From Klenkia brasiliensis (GTDB lineage Bacteria > Actinomycetota > Actinomycetes > Mycobacteriales > Geodermatophilaceae), in NCBI RefSeq assembly GCF_900100695.1, contig NZ_FNCF01000004.1:248001-312000 (forward strand): a DNA stretch of 64,000 bases. Reading direction: 5' to 3'. Made by a program: the position numbers and the translations under genes. The notes beneath the pieces are model-generated. The model worked only from the letters and a program-made list of their open reading frames with translations, did not search any database and was not told the origin of the DNA. Numbering within the stretch: the first letter of the stretch is position 1; every line of letters starts with the position of its first letter. This document shows positions 36,601 to 44,441 of this stretch, piece after piece.

Positions 36601-37445
36601 GCTACCAGCAGGCCGCGGTCGGCCTGCGCCGGCTGCGGGACCTGCTGCAGACGCCGACCTCGACCCCGCCGGCCGCCGACCCCGGGCCGGTCGGCCGGCT
36701 GCGCGGCGAGGTGCTGCTGGACGGGGTGACCTTCGCCTACCGGGGTGCGGCCACGCCGGCGCTGCGCGACGTCACGCTGCGCATCGCGCCCGGCGAGACG
36801 GTGGCCCTGGTCGGCGAGACCGGTGCGGGCAAGTCGACGGTCGTGAAGCTGATCGCCCGGTTCTACGACCCGACCGGTGGCGCGGTGCTCGTCGACGGGC
36901 GCGACCTGCGCACCCTGGACCTCGCCGGCTACCGCGCCCGGCTGGGGGTGGTGCCGCAGGAGGCGCACCTGTTCGACGGCACGGTGCGCGACGCCATCGC
37001 CTACGGCCGCCCGGGCGCCACCGACGCCGAGGTCGAGGCGGCCGCGCGGGCGGTGGGCGCGCACGAGGTGGTCGCGGCACTGCCCGAGGGCTACCGCACC
37101 CGGGTGGGGGAGCGGGGCCGGTCGCTGTCGGCCGGGCAGCGCCAGCTGCTCGCCCTGGCCCGCGCCGAGCTGGTCGACCCGGACGTGCTGCTGCTCGACG
37201 AGGCCACCGCATCCCTGGACCTGGCCTCGGAGGCCGCCGTCAACCGGGCGGCCGACGCCGTGACCGGGCGGCGCACCACGGTGGTGGTGGCCCACCGGCT
37301 GACCACGGCCGCCCGGGCCGACCGGGTGGTCGTCCTCGACCACGGCCGGGTGGTGCAGGTCGGCCCGCACGAGGAGCTGCGCCGGGTCGAGGGCCCCTAC
37401 GCCGTGCTGTGGCGGTCCTACGCGGCCGACGCCCTCGTCGACTGA
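33666..37445 (+). CDS. Four-domain ABC exporter (TMD-NBD-TMD-NBD) with a degenerate first ATP site
   Basis: 1259 residues from GTG 33666. Both halves have a six-TM exporter domain and an NBD. NBD1: Walker A GTAGSGKS (about residue 376), signature LSGGQRQ (about 480), Walker B VLVLDDATSAVD, where Asp replaces the catalytic Glu. NBD2: Walker A GETGAGKS (about 1050), signature LSAGQRQ (about 1154), Walker B VLLLDEATASLD. This is the asymmetry of heterodimeric exporters such as TM287/288, here fused into one chain. Drug or lipid export is likely. A Pro/Ala/Gly-rich linker joins the halves. Confidence 0.9.
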   Translation: MPQPPTPATDRGGWLRRLVGYCLRHRGDLVGAFAAALVGSVIAAGVPLVVREVVDDVVAGGTRSVAPYVWLLVVAGFVRFAAGFTRRYLAGRLSLDVQYDLRNDVAVALSRLDGPGQDRTQTGQVVSRSISDVTLVQGLLAFLPNLAGNALLFVVSIAVMAWLSPLLTVVALAVGPALWWLALRSRRDLFPANWAAQQQAGAVAGDVEAAVTGVRVVKGFGQEGRELDRLDAGARRLFGARMRVVAFTARYNPALQAVPALGQVGVLALGGWLALRGSISLGTFLAFATYLAALVSPVRQLAAVLTIGQQARAGVERVLEIVDTEPELRSGLRPVPDGPLSLELDDVTFAFGRGGAPALSGVSLQVRPGETLALVGTAGSGKSAVVGLLPRFYDVDAGRVRVGGVDVRELDLDGLRGALGIVPEDSFLFSDSVRANIAFARPDATDAEVRAAARTAQADGFIQELPEGYDTVVGEQGLTLSGGQRQRVALARALLTHPRVLVLDDATSAVDATVEARIQEALQRSGPPDRTTLVVAHRASTLALADRVAVLDAGRVVDVGTVDELAERSPLYRLLVSGHEDGLAEADGHADGDGPADPAPPPTAPVEVTGPAPAGGTDPAAWPRVEGGPDGDRPVRGAASSIGGRGSAMANMAATPELRALVAALPEADDDPRVPPGRARAADPGFTLAGLLRPFRWVLALALVLTAADAAAQIAVPALVRSGIDRGVSADSLAVLLVISALALAVVVADWLVTIGATRLTGSTGERLLYTLRVKTFAQLQRLGLDYYERELGGRIMTRMTTDVDALSAFLQTGLTTAVVSLLTLVGVLVALLLLDVELALVLVAFLPVLAVATWWFRRRSVPAYTEARERVSAVNARLQEDVAGVRVTQAAVRTQRSLQVFADRARAYRDVRLRAQRYIATYFPFVEFLSELAVAAVLVVGAQRLSAGTITAGVLVAFLLYVGTFFSPVQSLSQVFDSYQQAAVGLRRLRDLLQTPTSTPPAADPGPVGRLRGEVLLDGVTFAYRGAATPALRDVTLRIAPGETVALVGETGAGKSTVVKLIARFYDPTGGAVLVDGRDLRTLDLAGYRARLGVVPQEAHLFDGTVRDAIAYGRPGATDAEVEAAARAVGAHEVVAALPEGYRTRVGERGRSLSAGQRQLLALARAELVDPDVLLLDEATASLDLASEAAVNRAADAVTGRRTTVVVAHRLTTAARADRVVVLDHGRVVQVGPHEELRRVEGPYAVLWRSYAADALVD

Positions 37446-37622
37446 GCCTCCCCCCATGAGGTGTGCCACACCGGGTTGGCCGAGGTGCACCCGTCCGGTC
37501 GGACCCCGGCGCGCGAACGCCCGGTGATGAGCACCCGCCCGCCCGCGCAGCCCCTGACCTGGGCGACACCTGTGGACGGCCTGACGGGCAGACCACAGGC
37601 ACGGCACCTAAAGTCCGGAGAC
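37446..37622. other. Intergenic region before the Nif3 gene
   Basis: 177 bases. A frame open through this stretch has only weak starts. I see no hairpin or repeat. It presumably holds the promoter for the Nif3-zinc ribbon-RNase H group. Confidence 0.4.
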
Positions 37623-38897
37623 GTGGCACTACCGGTGGACGAAGGCAGCTACCCGGACCCGTTGGCGACGGTCCGGTCCCTGCCGCGTGCCGGTACGCCG
37701 CTGGCCGAGGTCGTGGCCGCGCTGGACGCCCGCTACGACCCCGCGCTGGCCGAGGACTGGGACGCCGTCGGCCTGGTCTGCGGTGACCCCGCCGAGGCGG
37801 TGCGCTCGGTGCTGTTCGCCGTCGACCCCACCGACGCCGTCGTCGACGAGGCCATCGAGGCCGGCGTCGACCTGGTGGTCACCCACCACCCGCTGCTGCT
37901 GACCCCCGTGCACGGCGTGCCCGCCGACGACCCCAAGGGCCGGGTCGTGCACCGGCTCATCCGGGCCGGCATCGGCCTGTTCGTCGCGCACACCAACGCC
38001 GACCGCGCCGCCGACCACGGGGTCAACGACGCCCTGGCCGCTGCACTGGGCGTGGGCAACACCGTGCCGCTGGAGTCCGTCGGTGCCCCGCAGACCGACA
38101 CCCTGGTCGTGTTCACCCCCGTCGAGGACAGCGACCGGCTGGTCGACGCGCTCAGCGCCGCCGGCGCCGGGGTGATCGGCGACTACACCCGGTGCGCCTG
38201 GCAGACCGTCGGCACCGGCACCTTCATCCCCGGCGACGAGGCCAACCCGGCCATCGGGTCCAACGGCCGGCTCGAGCGGGTCCCCGAGACCCGGCTGGAG
38301 ATGGTCGTCCCGCGCGCCGCGCAGGCCGAGGTGCTGCGCGCCCTGCACGAGTGGCACCCCTACGAGGACCCGGGCTACGCGGTCTTCGAGAACTCCTCCA
38401 CCCCGAGCCGGGCCGGGCTGGGCCGCCTCGGTGAGCTGGCGCACCCGATCACGCTGCGGGAGTTCGCCGAGCGCGCCGCGGCGGTGCTCCCGGCCACCGC
38501 CGCCGGGATCCGCGTGGCCGGCGACCCCGACCGCCTGGTGCGCACCGTGGCGGTGTGCGGCGGTAGCGGCGGGTCCCTCTACGGCACCGCCGCCTCCGCG
38601 GGCGCCGACGTGCTGCTCACCAGCGACGTCAAGCACCACCCGGCGGTGGACGCCATGGAGTCGCCCGGCCCCGCCATCTGCGAGGTCGCGCACTACGCCA
38701 GCGAGTGGCCGTGGCTGCCCGTGGCCGCCGACGTGCTGCACCGCGACCTGGGCGGCCGCGTCGAGGTCACCGTCTCCCGCCGGCGCACCGACGCCTGGAC
38801 GCTGCACGTGCCCCAGCGCACCGAGGACGTCGCCGACCCCGGTGTCGGCCGCGGCGTCCGCGCGGCGGGCGAGCGGTCGGAGTCCTCGCAGGGCTGA
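37623..38897 (+). CDS. Nif3-like dinuclear metal-centre protein
   Basis: 424 residues. Metal-binding motifs are VVTHHPLLLTP and FVAHTNADRA in the N-half, and LTSDVKHHPAVDA with EVAHYASEW in the C-half. A central PII-like insert (about residues 150-260) is normal for the longer bacterial form. Suggested roles include GTP cyclohydrolase-like activity, but the function is unsettled. The GTG at 37623 follows CCGGAG. The order Nif3, zinc ribbon, RNase H/CobC matches mycobacterial Rv2230c-Rv2228c. Confidence 0.87.
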   Translation: MALPVDEGSYPDPLATVRSLPRAGTPLAEVVAALDARYDPALAEDWDAVGLVCGDPAEAVRSVLFAVDPTDAVVDEAIEAGVDLVVTHHPLLLTPVHGVPADDPKGRVVHRLIRAGIGLFVAHTNADRAADHGVNDALAAALGVGNTVPLESVGAPQTDTLVVFTPVEDSDRLVDALSAAGAGVIGDYTRCAWQTVGTGTFIPGDEANPAIGSNGRLERVPETRLEMVVPRAAQAEVLRALHEWHPYEDPGYAVFENSSTPSRAGLGRLGELAHPITLREFAERAAAVLPATAAGIRVAGDPDRLVRTVAVCGGSGGSLYGTAASAGADVLLTSDVKHHPAVDAMESPGPAICEVAHYASEWPWLPVAADVLHRDLGGRVEVTVSRRRTDAWTLHVPQRTEDVADPGVGRGVRAAGERSESSQG

Positions 38898-38931
38898 TCG
38901 GGTCCCTCGGCCGCGCGGGTAGGTTGGCCGG

Positions 38932-39672
38932 GTGCAGGCAGACCACTTCGACCAGCAGAAGCTGCTGGCCCTGGCCGCGGAGGACGTCGCGCTCGCGCAG
39001 CTCGCCCACCGCCGGCGGACCCTCCCCGAGAACGCCGCCGTCACCGCGGCCGAGGAGGCGCAGCGGACGCTGACCGCGGACGTCGTCCGGGCCGAGACCG
39101 AGGTCCGCGACCTCGACCGCGAGCAGAAGCGGCTCGAGACCGACGTCGACGGTGTCCGGGCCCGCGCCGACCGCGACCGGCAGCGGCTGGACTCCGGGAC
39201 GGCGACGCCCAAGGAGATGACCAGCCTGCAGCAGGAGCTGGCCTCCCTGGCCCGCCGGCAGGGCGACCTGGAGGACCAGGTGCTCGAGCTGATGGAGCGC
39301 CGCGAGGCCGCCGACGAGGTGCTGGCCACCGCGCAGTCCGGGCTGGACGCCGCCCGCGCCGACCAGGCCACCGCCGAGCAGGCCCGCGACGCCGCCCTGG
39401 CCGAGATCGCCGAGGGCGAGCAGACCCACGGCGCCCAGCGCACCGAGGTCGCCGGCACGGTGCCCGAGCCGCTGCTGGCCCTCTACGAGCGGATCGCGAA
39501 GCAGACCGGTGGCACAGGTGCCGCGGCGCTGCACGCCCGGCGCTGCGAGGGCTGCCGGATCGAGCTGTACGGCACCGAGCTGGCCGCGGCCCGCAACGCC
39601 GACCCGCACACCGTCATCCGCTGCGAGAACTGCAACCGCATCCTGGTCCGCACCGCCGAGTCCGGGCTGTGA
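38932..39672 (+). CDS. Coiled-coil protein with C-terminal C4 zinc ribbon
   Basis: 246 residues from GTG 38932. A long heptad-rich coiled coil (residues about 30-170) precedes a zinc ribbon with CEGCRIEL and CENCNRIL. The family is widespread in actinobacteria, sits before the RNase H/CobC gene, and is probably a nucleic-acid-binding factor. The stop overlaps the next start (GTGA). Confidence 0.87.
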   Translation: MQADHFDQQKLLALAAEDVALAQLAHRRRTLPENAAVTAAEEAQRTLTADVVRAETEVRDLDREQKRLETDVDGVRARADRDRQRLDSGTATPKEMTSLQQELASLARRQGDLEDQVLELMERREAADEVLATAQSGLDAARADQATAEQARDAALAEIAEGEQTHGAQRTEVAGTVPEPLLALYERIAKQTGGTGAAALHARRCEGCRIELYGTELAAARNADPHTVIRCENCNRILVRTAESGL

Positions 39673-40757
39673 CCCGGCGCCTCGTCGTGGAGGCCGACGG
39701 CGGGTCACGGGGCAACCCCGGCCCGGCCGGCTACGGCGCGCTGGTCCGGGACGCCGACACCGGCGACCTGCTGGCCGAGCGGGCGGCGTCGGTGGGCCGG
39801 GCGACGAACAACGTCGCCGAGTACGGCGGCCTCGTCGCCGGGCTGCAGGCCGCGCTGGGCATCGACCCGGACGCCGAGGTCGAGGTCCGGATGGACTCCA
39901 AGCTGGTCGTGGAGCAGATGTCGGGCCGCTGGCAGATCAAGCACCCGGACATGCGCAAGCTCGCCGTCCAGGCGCGGGAGATCGCCCAGCAGCTCGGCCG
40001 GGTGCGCTACACCTGGATCCCGCGGGCGCAGAACTCCGCCGCCGACGCGCTGGCCAACTCGGCGATGGACGGCAAGCCCGTGCACCGCGACGCCGGGCCC
40101 GCGCCGGTCGAGGTGGAGGCGGCCCCGCCGGCGGAGCCCGCGCCCGTCGTCACCACCCGCACGCTGCTGCTGCGCCACGGCCGCACCGCGCACACCCCCG
40201 AACGCCGGTTCAGCGGCAGCAGCGACCTGGACCTCTCCGACCTGGGCCGGGCCGACGCCGAGGCCGCCGCGCGGGCGCTGGCCGGCCGGGGCATCGAGGC
40301 GATCGTGTCCTCGCCGCTCAAGCGGTGCCGGCAGACCGCCGGAGCGGTCGCCGAGGTGCTGGACATGTCCATCGAGGTCGACCGCGACCTGCGCGAGCTG
40401 GACTTCGGCGCCTGGGAGGGCATGACCGGCGCCGAGGCGCTGGCGGCCAACCCGCTGGCGTTCCGGCGCTGGCGCAGCGCGCTCGACCTCCGGCCCCCGG
40501 GTGGCGAGTCGATCGCCGACGTCTCGGCGCGGGTGGCCGCGGCCCGGGCCCGCATCCTGGAGCGGCACGCCGGGAAGACGGTCCTGCTGGTCACCCACGT
40601 GACGCCGATCAAGCTGATGCTGGCCGCCGGCCTGGGCGTGGGGGACGAGATCGTGCACCGCGTCTTCCTGGAGGCCGCGAGCCTGAGCGAGGTGTCGTGG
40701 AGCACCGACGGCTCCAGCAGCGTCCGCCTGGTCAACGACACCTCCCACCTGCGTTGA
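39669..40757 (+). CDS. Bifunctional RNase H / acid phosphatase (CobC-like)
   Basis: 362 residues. The N-terminal RNase H fold carries EADGGSRGNPGPAGYG, NNVAEYGGL and RMDSKLVVEQMSG, supplying the acidic metal-binding residues, and NSAADALAN. The C-terminal histidine-phosphatase domain has LLRHGRTAHTPERRFSG and LLVTHVTPI. The mycobacterial counterpart Rv2228c has both activities, the second as alpha-ribazole phosphatase. Its TGA stop (40755-40757) is contributed by the left palindrome of nuclease cassette 2. Confidence 0.9.
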   Translation: MTRRLVVEADGGSRGNPGPAGYGALVRDADTGDLLAERAASVGRATNNVAEYGGLVAGLQAALGIDPDAEVEVRMDSKLVVEQMSGRWQIKHPDMRKLAVQAREIAQQLGRVRYTWIPRAQNSAADALANSAMDGKPVHRDAGPAPVEVEAAPPAEPAPVVTTRTLLLRHGRTAHTPERRFSGSSDLDLSDLGRADAEAAARALAGRGIEAIVSSPLKRCRQTAGAVAEVLDMSIEVDRDLRELDFGAWEGMTGAEALAANPLAFRRWRSALDLRPPGGESIADVSARVAAARARILERHAGKTVLLVTHVTPIKLMLAAGLGVGDEIVHRVFLEAASLSEVSWSTDGSSSVRLVNDTSHLR

Positions 40758-40815
40758 TCATCGGCGGGTGGCTGCCGGTCGCGGCGTGTCGGCCAGCCAG
40801 CTGCCGATGATCACC
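40752..40815 (+). repeat. Cassette 2 left palindromic end
   Basis: It begins CGTTGATCATCGGCGGGTGG and ends CTGCCGATGATCACC. TGATCA near each tip provides TGA stops for the converging RNase H/CobC gene (40755-40757) and the nuclease gene (40811-40813, read on the other strand). Confidence 0.85.
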
Positions 40816-41680
40816 GCGGGTCGGGGCGCCAGCCCTGGCTCCGCAGGGCCTGCTCGGTGCGGGACACCACGGTCCTGGCCGTGAGGTGGCGGGCGGCGAA
40901 CCGGAGCACGAGGTCGCCGGCTGCCGCCATGAGCGAGTAGCGGTCGACGTCGCGGCCGAACTGGGCCTCGTCGGCGTGCTGTCGGCCCTCGTACTCCATC
41001 CGCAACCGCCACCTGCGGTGGCCGAGGTCGCTTCGCGCCACCACGGCGCCGAACCGGTCGTGGGCAGGCACCTGCACCTCGGGGTCGGGCAGGTGGCTGT
41101 CGACGAGCCAGTACCGCATCAGGCTCTCCGGCCGGGACATCGCCTGCTCCGTCAGCACGGGTGCGCAGCAGCGTGCGCGGACCACGCCCCGCACCCGCCC
41201 GGCGCGGGCCAGGCGCGCAGCCAGCTCGTCGGCGGTCAGGTGGCCGGCACGCAGCAGGGCATCGCCGACGGCGACCAGCTCGGCCGGGGGCAGCACGGCG
41301 GACAGGTCCAGGAACGTCTGCGCACCCGAGGTCACGCGCAGGCCGGCCAGGTCGACGACGTCCGTGGGGTCGAGGCGGCGGGCGTGCACGACGAGGTCGG
41401 CCCGCTGCGGCAGCACCCGGCGCGGGGTCAGCGCGACGTGCGCGCGGGCCGGGAGGTCGAGGTGCGCGCCCAGGAGGTGGGCCGCGGTCGTGTGGCTGTA
41501 GGCGGCGTCCGCCGGCAGCACGGAGACCAGCACCCCCAGCCGCTCGCGGGCGTCGATCGCGTCGTCCAGCCGGACGACGAGGTCGTGGCTGATGCGCACG
41601 TAGCCGCCACCACGCAGCACCGACCGGCTCAGACCCGCGGCGCGGGCGGTGGCGAGGGTGAAGGTCGGCGGCAGCTGCAT
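40811..41680 (-). CDS. AbiEi-like / DUF559 putative nuclease, cassette 2
   Basis: 289 residues from ATG 41680 (the longer frame upstream is unlikely to be coding). It is a distant relative of the cassette 1 protein: an N-terminal winged-helix-like region (ARAAGLSRSVLRGGGYVRIS), a middle section with HTTAAHLLGAHLDLP and LRVTSGAQTFLDL, then the nuclease-like C-terminus SRPESLMRYWLVDSHLPDPE, Asp218 in ARSDLG and Glu229-Tyr-Glu-Gly in MEYEGRQH. The N-terminal HTH is shorter than in cassette 1. There is no partner toxin gene. Its stop codon lies inside the left palindrome. Confidence 0.78.
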   Translation of the reverse strand: MQLPPTFTLATARAAGLSRSVLRGGGYVRISHDLVVRLDDAIDARERLGVLVSVLPADAAYSHTTAAHLLGAHLDLPARAHVALTPRRVLPQRADLVVHARRLDPTDVVDLAGLRVTSGAQTFLDLSAVLPPAELVAVGDALLRAGHLTADELAARLARAGRVRGVVRARCCAPVLTEQAMSRPESLMRYWLVDSHLPDPEVQVPAHDRFGAVVARSDLGHRRWRLRMEYEGRQHADEAQFGRDVDRYSLMAAAGDLVLRFAARHLTARTVVSRTEQALRSQGWRPDPR

Positions 41681-41802
41681 GCTGCGGACGGTCCCGCGGC
41701 AGGGGGCGACCTCGTGCGCAGCAGGGGGAACGGTGGACGCAGGTGCCCGGTGTGGACGGCGGCCAGCAGGGACCGCGCGGGTGTGCTGCGGCAACCCCCG
41801 CA

Positions 41803-41866
41803 GTTGATCATCGGCAGGTGGCCGGCCGACACGCGGCGGCCGCCAGCCACCCGACGATGATCAACG
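41803..41866 (-). repeat. Cassette 2 right palindromic end
   Basis: Inverted copy of 40752-40815, running from GTTGATCATCGGCAGGTGG to CCGACGATGATCAACG. It lies 123 bases upstream of the nuclease start and 12 bases from the end of the importer ATPase gene. Confidence 0.85.
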
Positions 41867-41878
41867 GGGGGGAGGGGC

Positions 41879-42625
41879 CTACAGGCGGCCGGCGTCGATG
41901 ATGCGGCTGAGGAACTGGCGCGTCCTGGCCTCCACCGGGTCGCCGAGGACCTGGTCGGGCGGGCCGGACTCCAGGACGACGCCCCTGTCCAGGAAGCAGA
42001 CGGTGTCGGCGACCTGCTTGGCGAAGCCCATCTCGTGGGTGGCCATCACGATGGTCATGCCCTGCTCGGCGACCTCGCGGACCAGCCGCAGCACCTCGCC
42101 CACCAGCTCGGGGTCCAGGGCCGAGGTGATCTCGTCCAGCAGCAGCACCCGGGGACGGACGGCGAGGGCCCGGGCGATGGCGACGCGCTGCTGCTGGCCG
42201 CCGGAGAGCCGGTCGGGGTACTCGCCGGACTTGTCGGCCAGCCCGATCCGCTCCAGCAGCCCGAGCGCCTCCTCGCGCGCCTCCGACCGCGACCGGCCGT
42301 GCACCCGCACCGGCGCCAGCGTCACGTTGTCCAGCACGGACAGGTGCGGGAACAGGTTGTAGGCCTGGAAGACCACGCCCAGCCGACGGCGGACGGCGTC
42401 GGCGTCCACCCGGGGGTCGGTGATGTCCTCGCCGTCGAGCAGCACCTGGCCGTCGTCGACGACCTCCAGCAGCGAGGCGCACCGCAGCAGCGTCGACTTG
42501 CCCGACCCCGAGCCGCCGATCAGCGCGACCACGCGGTGCTCGTCGACGGCGAGGTCCACCCCGCGCAGCACCACGTTCTCGCCGAACGCCTTGACCACGC
42601 CGCGGACGTCGAGGACGGCGCTCAC
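41879..42625 (-). CDS. Polar amino-acid ABC transporter ATP-binding protein
   Basis: 248 residues, GlnQ/HisP type. Walker A is GGSGSGKSTLLRC, the Q-loop VVFQAYNLFPH, the signature LSGGQQQR, Walker B VLLLDEITSALD and the H-loop ATHEMGFA. It powers uptake of a polar amino acid with the permease and binding protein upstream. The GTG start overlaps the permease stop (GTGA). It is the last gene of the operon. Confidence 0.9.
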   Translation of the reverse strand: MSAVLDVRGVVKAFGENVVLRGVDLAVDEHRVVALIGGSGSGKSTLLRCASLLEVVDDGQVLLDGEDITDPRVDADAVRRRLGVVFQAYNLFPHLSVLDNVTLAPVRVHGRSRSEAREEALGLLERIGLADKSGEYPDRLSGGQQQRVAIARALAVRPRVLLLDEITSALDPELVGEVLRLVREVAEQGMTIVMATHEMGFAKQVADTVCFLDRGVVLESGPPDQVLGDPVEARTRQFLSRIIDAGRL

Positions 42626-43374
42626 AGGGTGCTCCCGCTCTGCTGGCGCCGGCGGGCCCGCGCGCTGACCGCGTCGGCGATCCGGGCCGTGGGCACGGCC
42701 AGCAGCACGAACAGCAGCCCGGCCACGACGTAGGGGGTGAAGTTGAAGGTCTGCCCCACGTAGATCTGTGCGGCCCGGACGGCGTCGATCGCCCCGAGCA
42801 CCGAGATCAGGCCGACGTCCTTCTGCAGGGCGACGAAGTCGTTGAGCAGCGCCGGCGTCACGTTCCGCACCGCCTGCGGCAGCACCACGATCCGCATCAT
42901 CTGCCGGTGGGTGAGCCCCAGCGACCGGGCGGCGGCCCGCTGCGAGGGGTGCACCGACTCGATGCCGGCGCGGAACACCTCGGCGACGTAGGCCGAGTAG
43001 GTGAGCACGATGGCCACCGTGCCCAGCACGAAGTAGGACGTGGGGATGCCCTGCAGCCGCAGGGCCGGCAACCCGAACCCGACCAGGTACAGGGTGATGA
43101 TCAGCGGCATGCCCCGGAACAGGTCGACGTAGGCCGTCGCCAGGAAGCGCAGCGGGGCGAACGCCGGCCCGCGCAGCGTGCGCAGCGCCGCGATGCCCAA
43201 CCCCAGGACGACGACGCACACCGCGGCGATCAGCAGCACCTGCACGTTCAACCAGAGCCCGCGCAGGATCGACGGGAAGGAGTCGCGCGCGACCTCCAGG
43301 GAGAAGAACGTCGTCTGCACCCGCGGCCAGCCGGGGGAGCTGGTGACGACGAGGTAGGCGACGACGGCGAACAC
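42622..43374 (-). CDS. Polar amino-acid ABC transporter permease
   Basis: 250 residues from GTG 43374, with about five TM helices and the EAA-loop ERAARSLGLT-type segment (QRAAARSLGLTHRQMMRIVV is the local form). GTG 43374 falls in the middle of the first TM helix. The frame is open back to 43485 and encodes a typical basic cytoplasmic leader (ELDRRAHRARRSRRS), yet contains no ATG, GTG or TTG there. The true start may be a CTG (43473 or 43467). The gene lies between the binding-protein and ATPase genes. Confidence 0.82.
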   Translation of the reverse strand: MFAVVAYLVVTSSPGWPRVQTTFFSLEVARDSFPSILRGLWLNVQVLLIAAVCVVVLGLGIAALRTLRGPAFAPLRFLATAYVDLFRGMPLIITLYLVGFGLPALRLQGIPTSYFVLGTVAIVLTYSAYVAEVFRAGIESVHPSQRAAARSLGLTHRQMMRIVVLPQAVRNVTPALLNDFVALQKDVGLISVLGAIDAVRAAQIYVGQTFNFTPYVVAGLLFVLLAVPTARIADAVSARARRRQQSGSTL

Positions 43375-43480
43375 CAGCGTCGAGACGAGCGCGACGAGGG
43401 TCGACCGCCGCGACCGGCGGGCCCGGTGGGCCCGCCGGTCCAGCTCCAGCGCGCTCGGCGCGGGCAGCGTCAGGTCGGGC

Positions 43481-44347
43481 TCAGTTCAGGACGGGCGCGT
43501 CGGCGGCCTCGGACAGCCACTGCTCCTGCAGTGCGGCCAGGGTGCCGTCGGAGTCCAGCGCGTCGACGGCCTGGGTCACGCAGTCGGTCAGCGGGGAGTC
43601 CTTGGCCAGCAGCAGGCCGTACTCGTCGCCGCCGGTCGAGCCCTCGAGCTGGCCCACGACGACGCCGTCGTCCAGCTCGGCGCCGGTGATGTAGAAGGCG
43701 GTGGGCAGGTCGACCACGATGGCGTCGACCTGGCCGTTCTGCAGCGCCAGCTTGGCGTCGTCGTTGGTGTTGAACACGACCGGGCCGGCGTCGGGGGCGA
43801 TCTGGTCGGTGAGCGCGGTCAGGCTGGTGGTGGCCACCTGGGCGCCGATCCGCAGGCCCTTGAGGTCGGCGATCGAGGTCGCGCCCGCGGCCGGCGAGCC
43901 CGCGGTGGTGATCACGGCCTGGGTGGCGGTGTAGTACGGCGAGGAGAAGTCGACGGCCTGGCGGCGCTCGTCGGTGATGGTGAACTGGTTGATGTCGACG
44001 TCGAAGTCCTTGTCGCCCGGGGTGATGGCGGCGTTGAACTGGACCGACGTCCACTCCACCTGGTCGCGGTCGTAGCCCAGCTGCTCGGCCACCGCGTAGG
44101 CCACGGCGGACTCGTAGCCCTCGCCGTTGGTGGGGTCGTCGTCGACGAACCAGGGCTCGTAGGCCGGGGTGTCGGTGGCGATGGTCAGCGTGTCCGAGGC
44201 GACGGTGGGCAGGTCCTCGGGCGTGCAGGACCCGCCGCCGGACGAGCCGGACGCGGCCGAGCCGGTCGAGGACTCCTGCGGGGCGCACGCGGACACCGCG
44301 AGGGCGGCGGTGGCGAGCACGGCGAGGGCGAGGGGACGACGGCGCAC
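43481..44347 (-). CDS. Amino-acid ABC transporter substrate-binding lipoprotein
   Basis: 288 residues from GTG 44347. The signal peptide ends in the lipobox LAVSAC, so Cys is lipidated and the protein is anchored outside the membrane. A Ser/Gly linker leads to a PBP3-type fold ([48 protein letters not shown]). The ligand is a polar amino acid, probably not resolvable further from sequence. It is the first gene of the importer operon and is divergent from nadA. Confidence 0.88.
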   Translation of the reverse strand: MRRRPLALAVLATAALAVSACAPQESSTGSAASGSSGGGSCTPEDLPTVASDTLTIATDTPAYEPWFVDDDPTNGEGYESAVAYAVAEQLGYDRDQVEWTSVQFNAAITPGDKDFDVDINQFTITDERRQAVDFSSPYYTATQAVITTAGSPAAGATSIADLKGLRIGAQVATTSLTALTDQIAPDAGPVVFNTNDDAKLALQNGQVDAIVVDLPTAFYITGAELDDGVVVGQLEGSTGGDEYGLLLAKDSPLTDCVTQAVDALDSDGTLAALQEQWLSEAADAPVLN

Positions 44348-44441
44348 GGTGGGTCCTTGGGTTCGCGCCGGATGGGGGCCGGGGGATCGTAAGGGCAGCC
44401 TGGTCACAGCGGAGTCACGGCGACGGGGGATCATCGTCACC

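Larger units (their letters stand above)
40752..41866. mobile_element. Palindrome-bracketed nuclease cassette 2
   Basis: 1115 bp with one minus-strand AbiEi/DUF559-like gene between two 64-bp palindromes in inverted orientation (57 of 64 identical). The left element starts within the last codons of the RNase H/CobC gene and contains its stop codon. The palindrome sequence is unrelated to that of cassette 1. No transposase is present. The mobile interpretation is inference. Confidence 0.5.

Noticed and set aside
32942-37459. 1505-residue plus-strand frame over the FUSC and ABC exporter genes
   Set aside because: Composition is Arg/Gly/Ala-rich with no domain, and it is a frame shadow of the ABC exporter gene.
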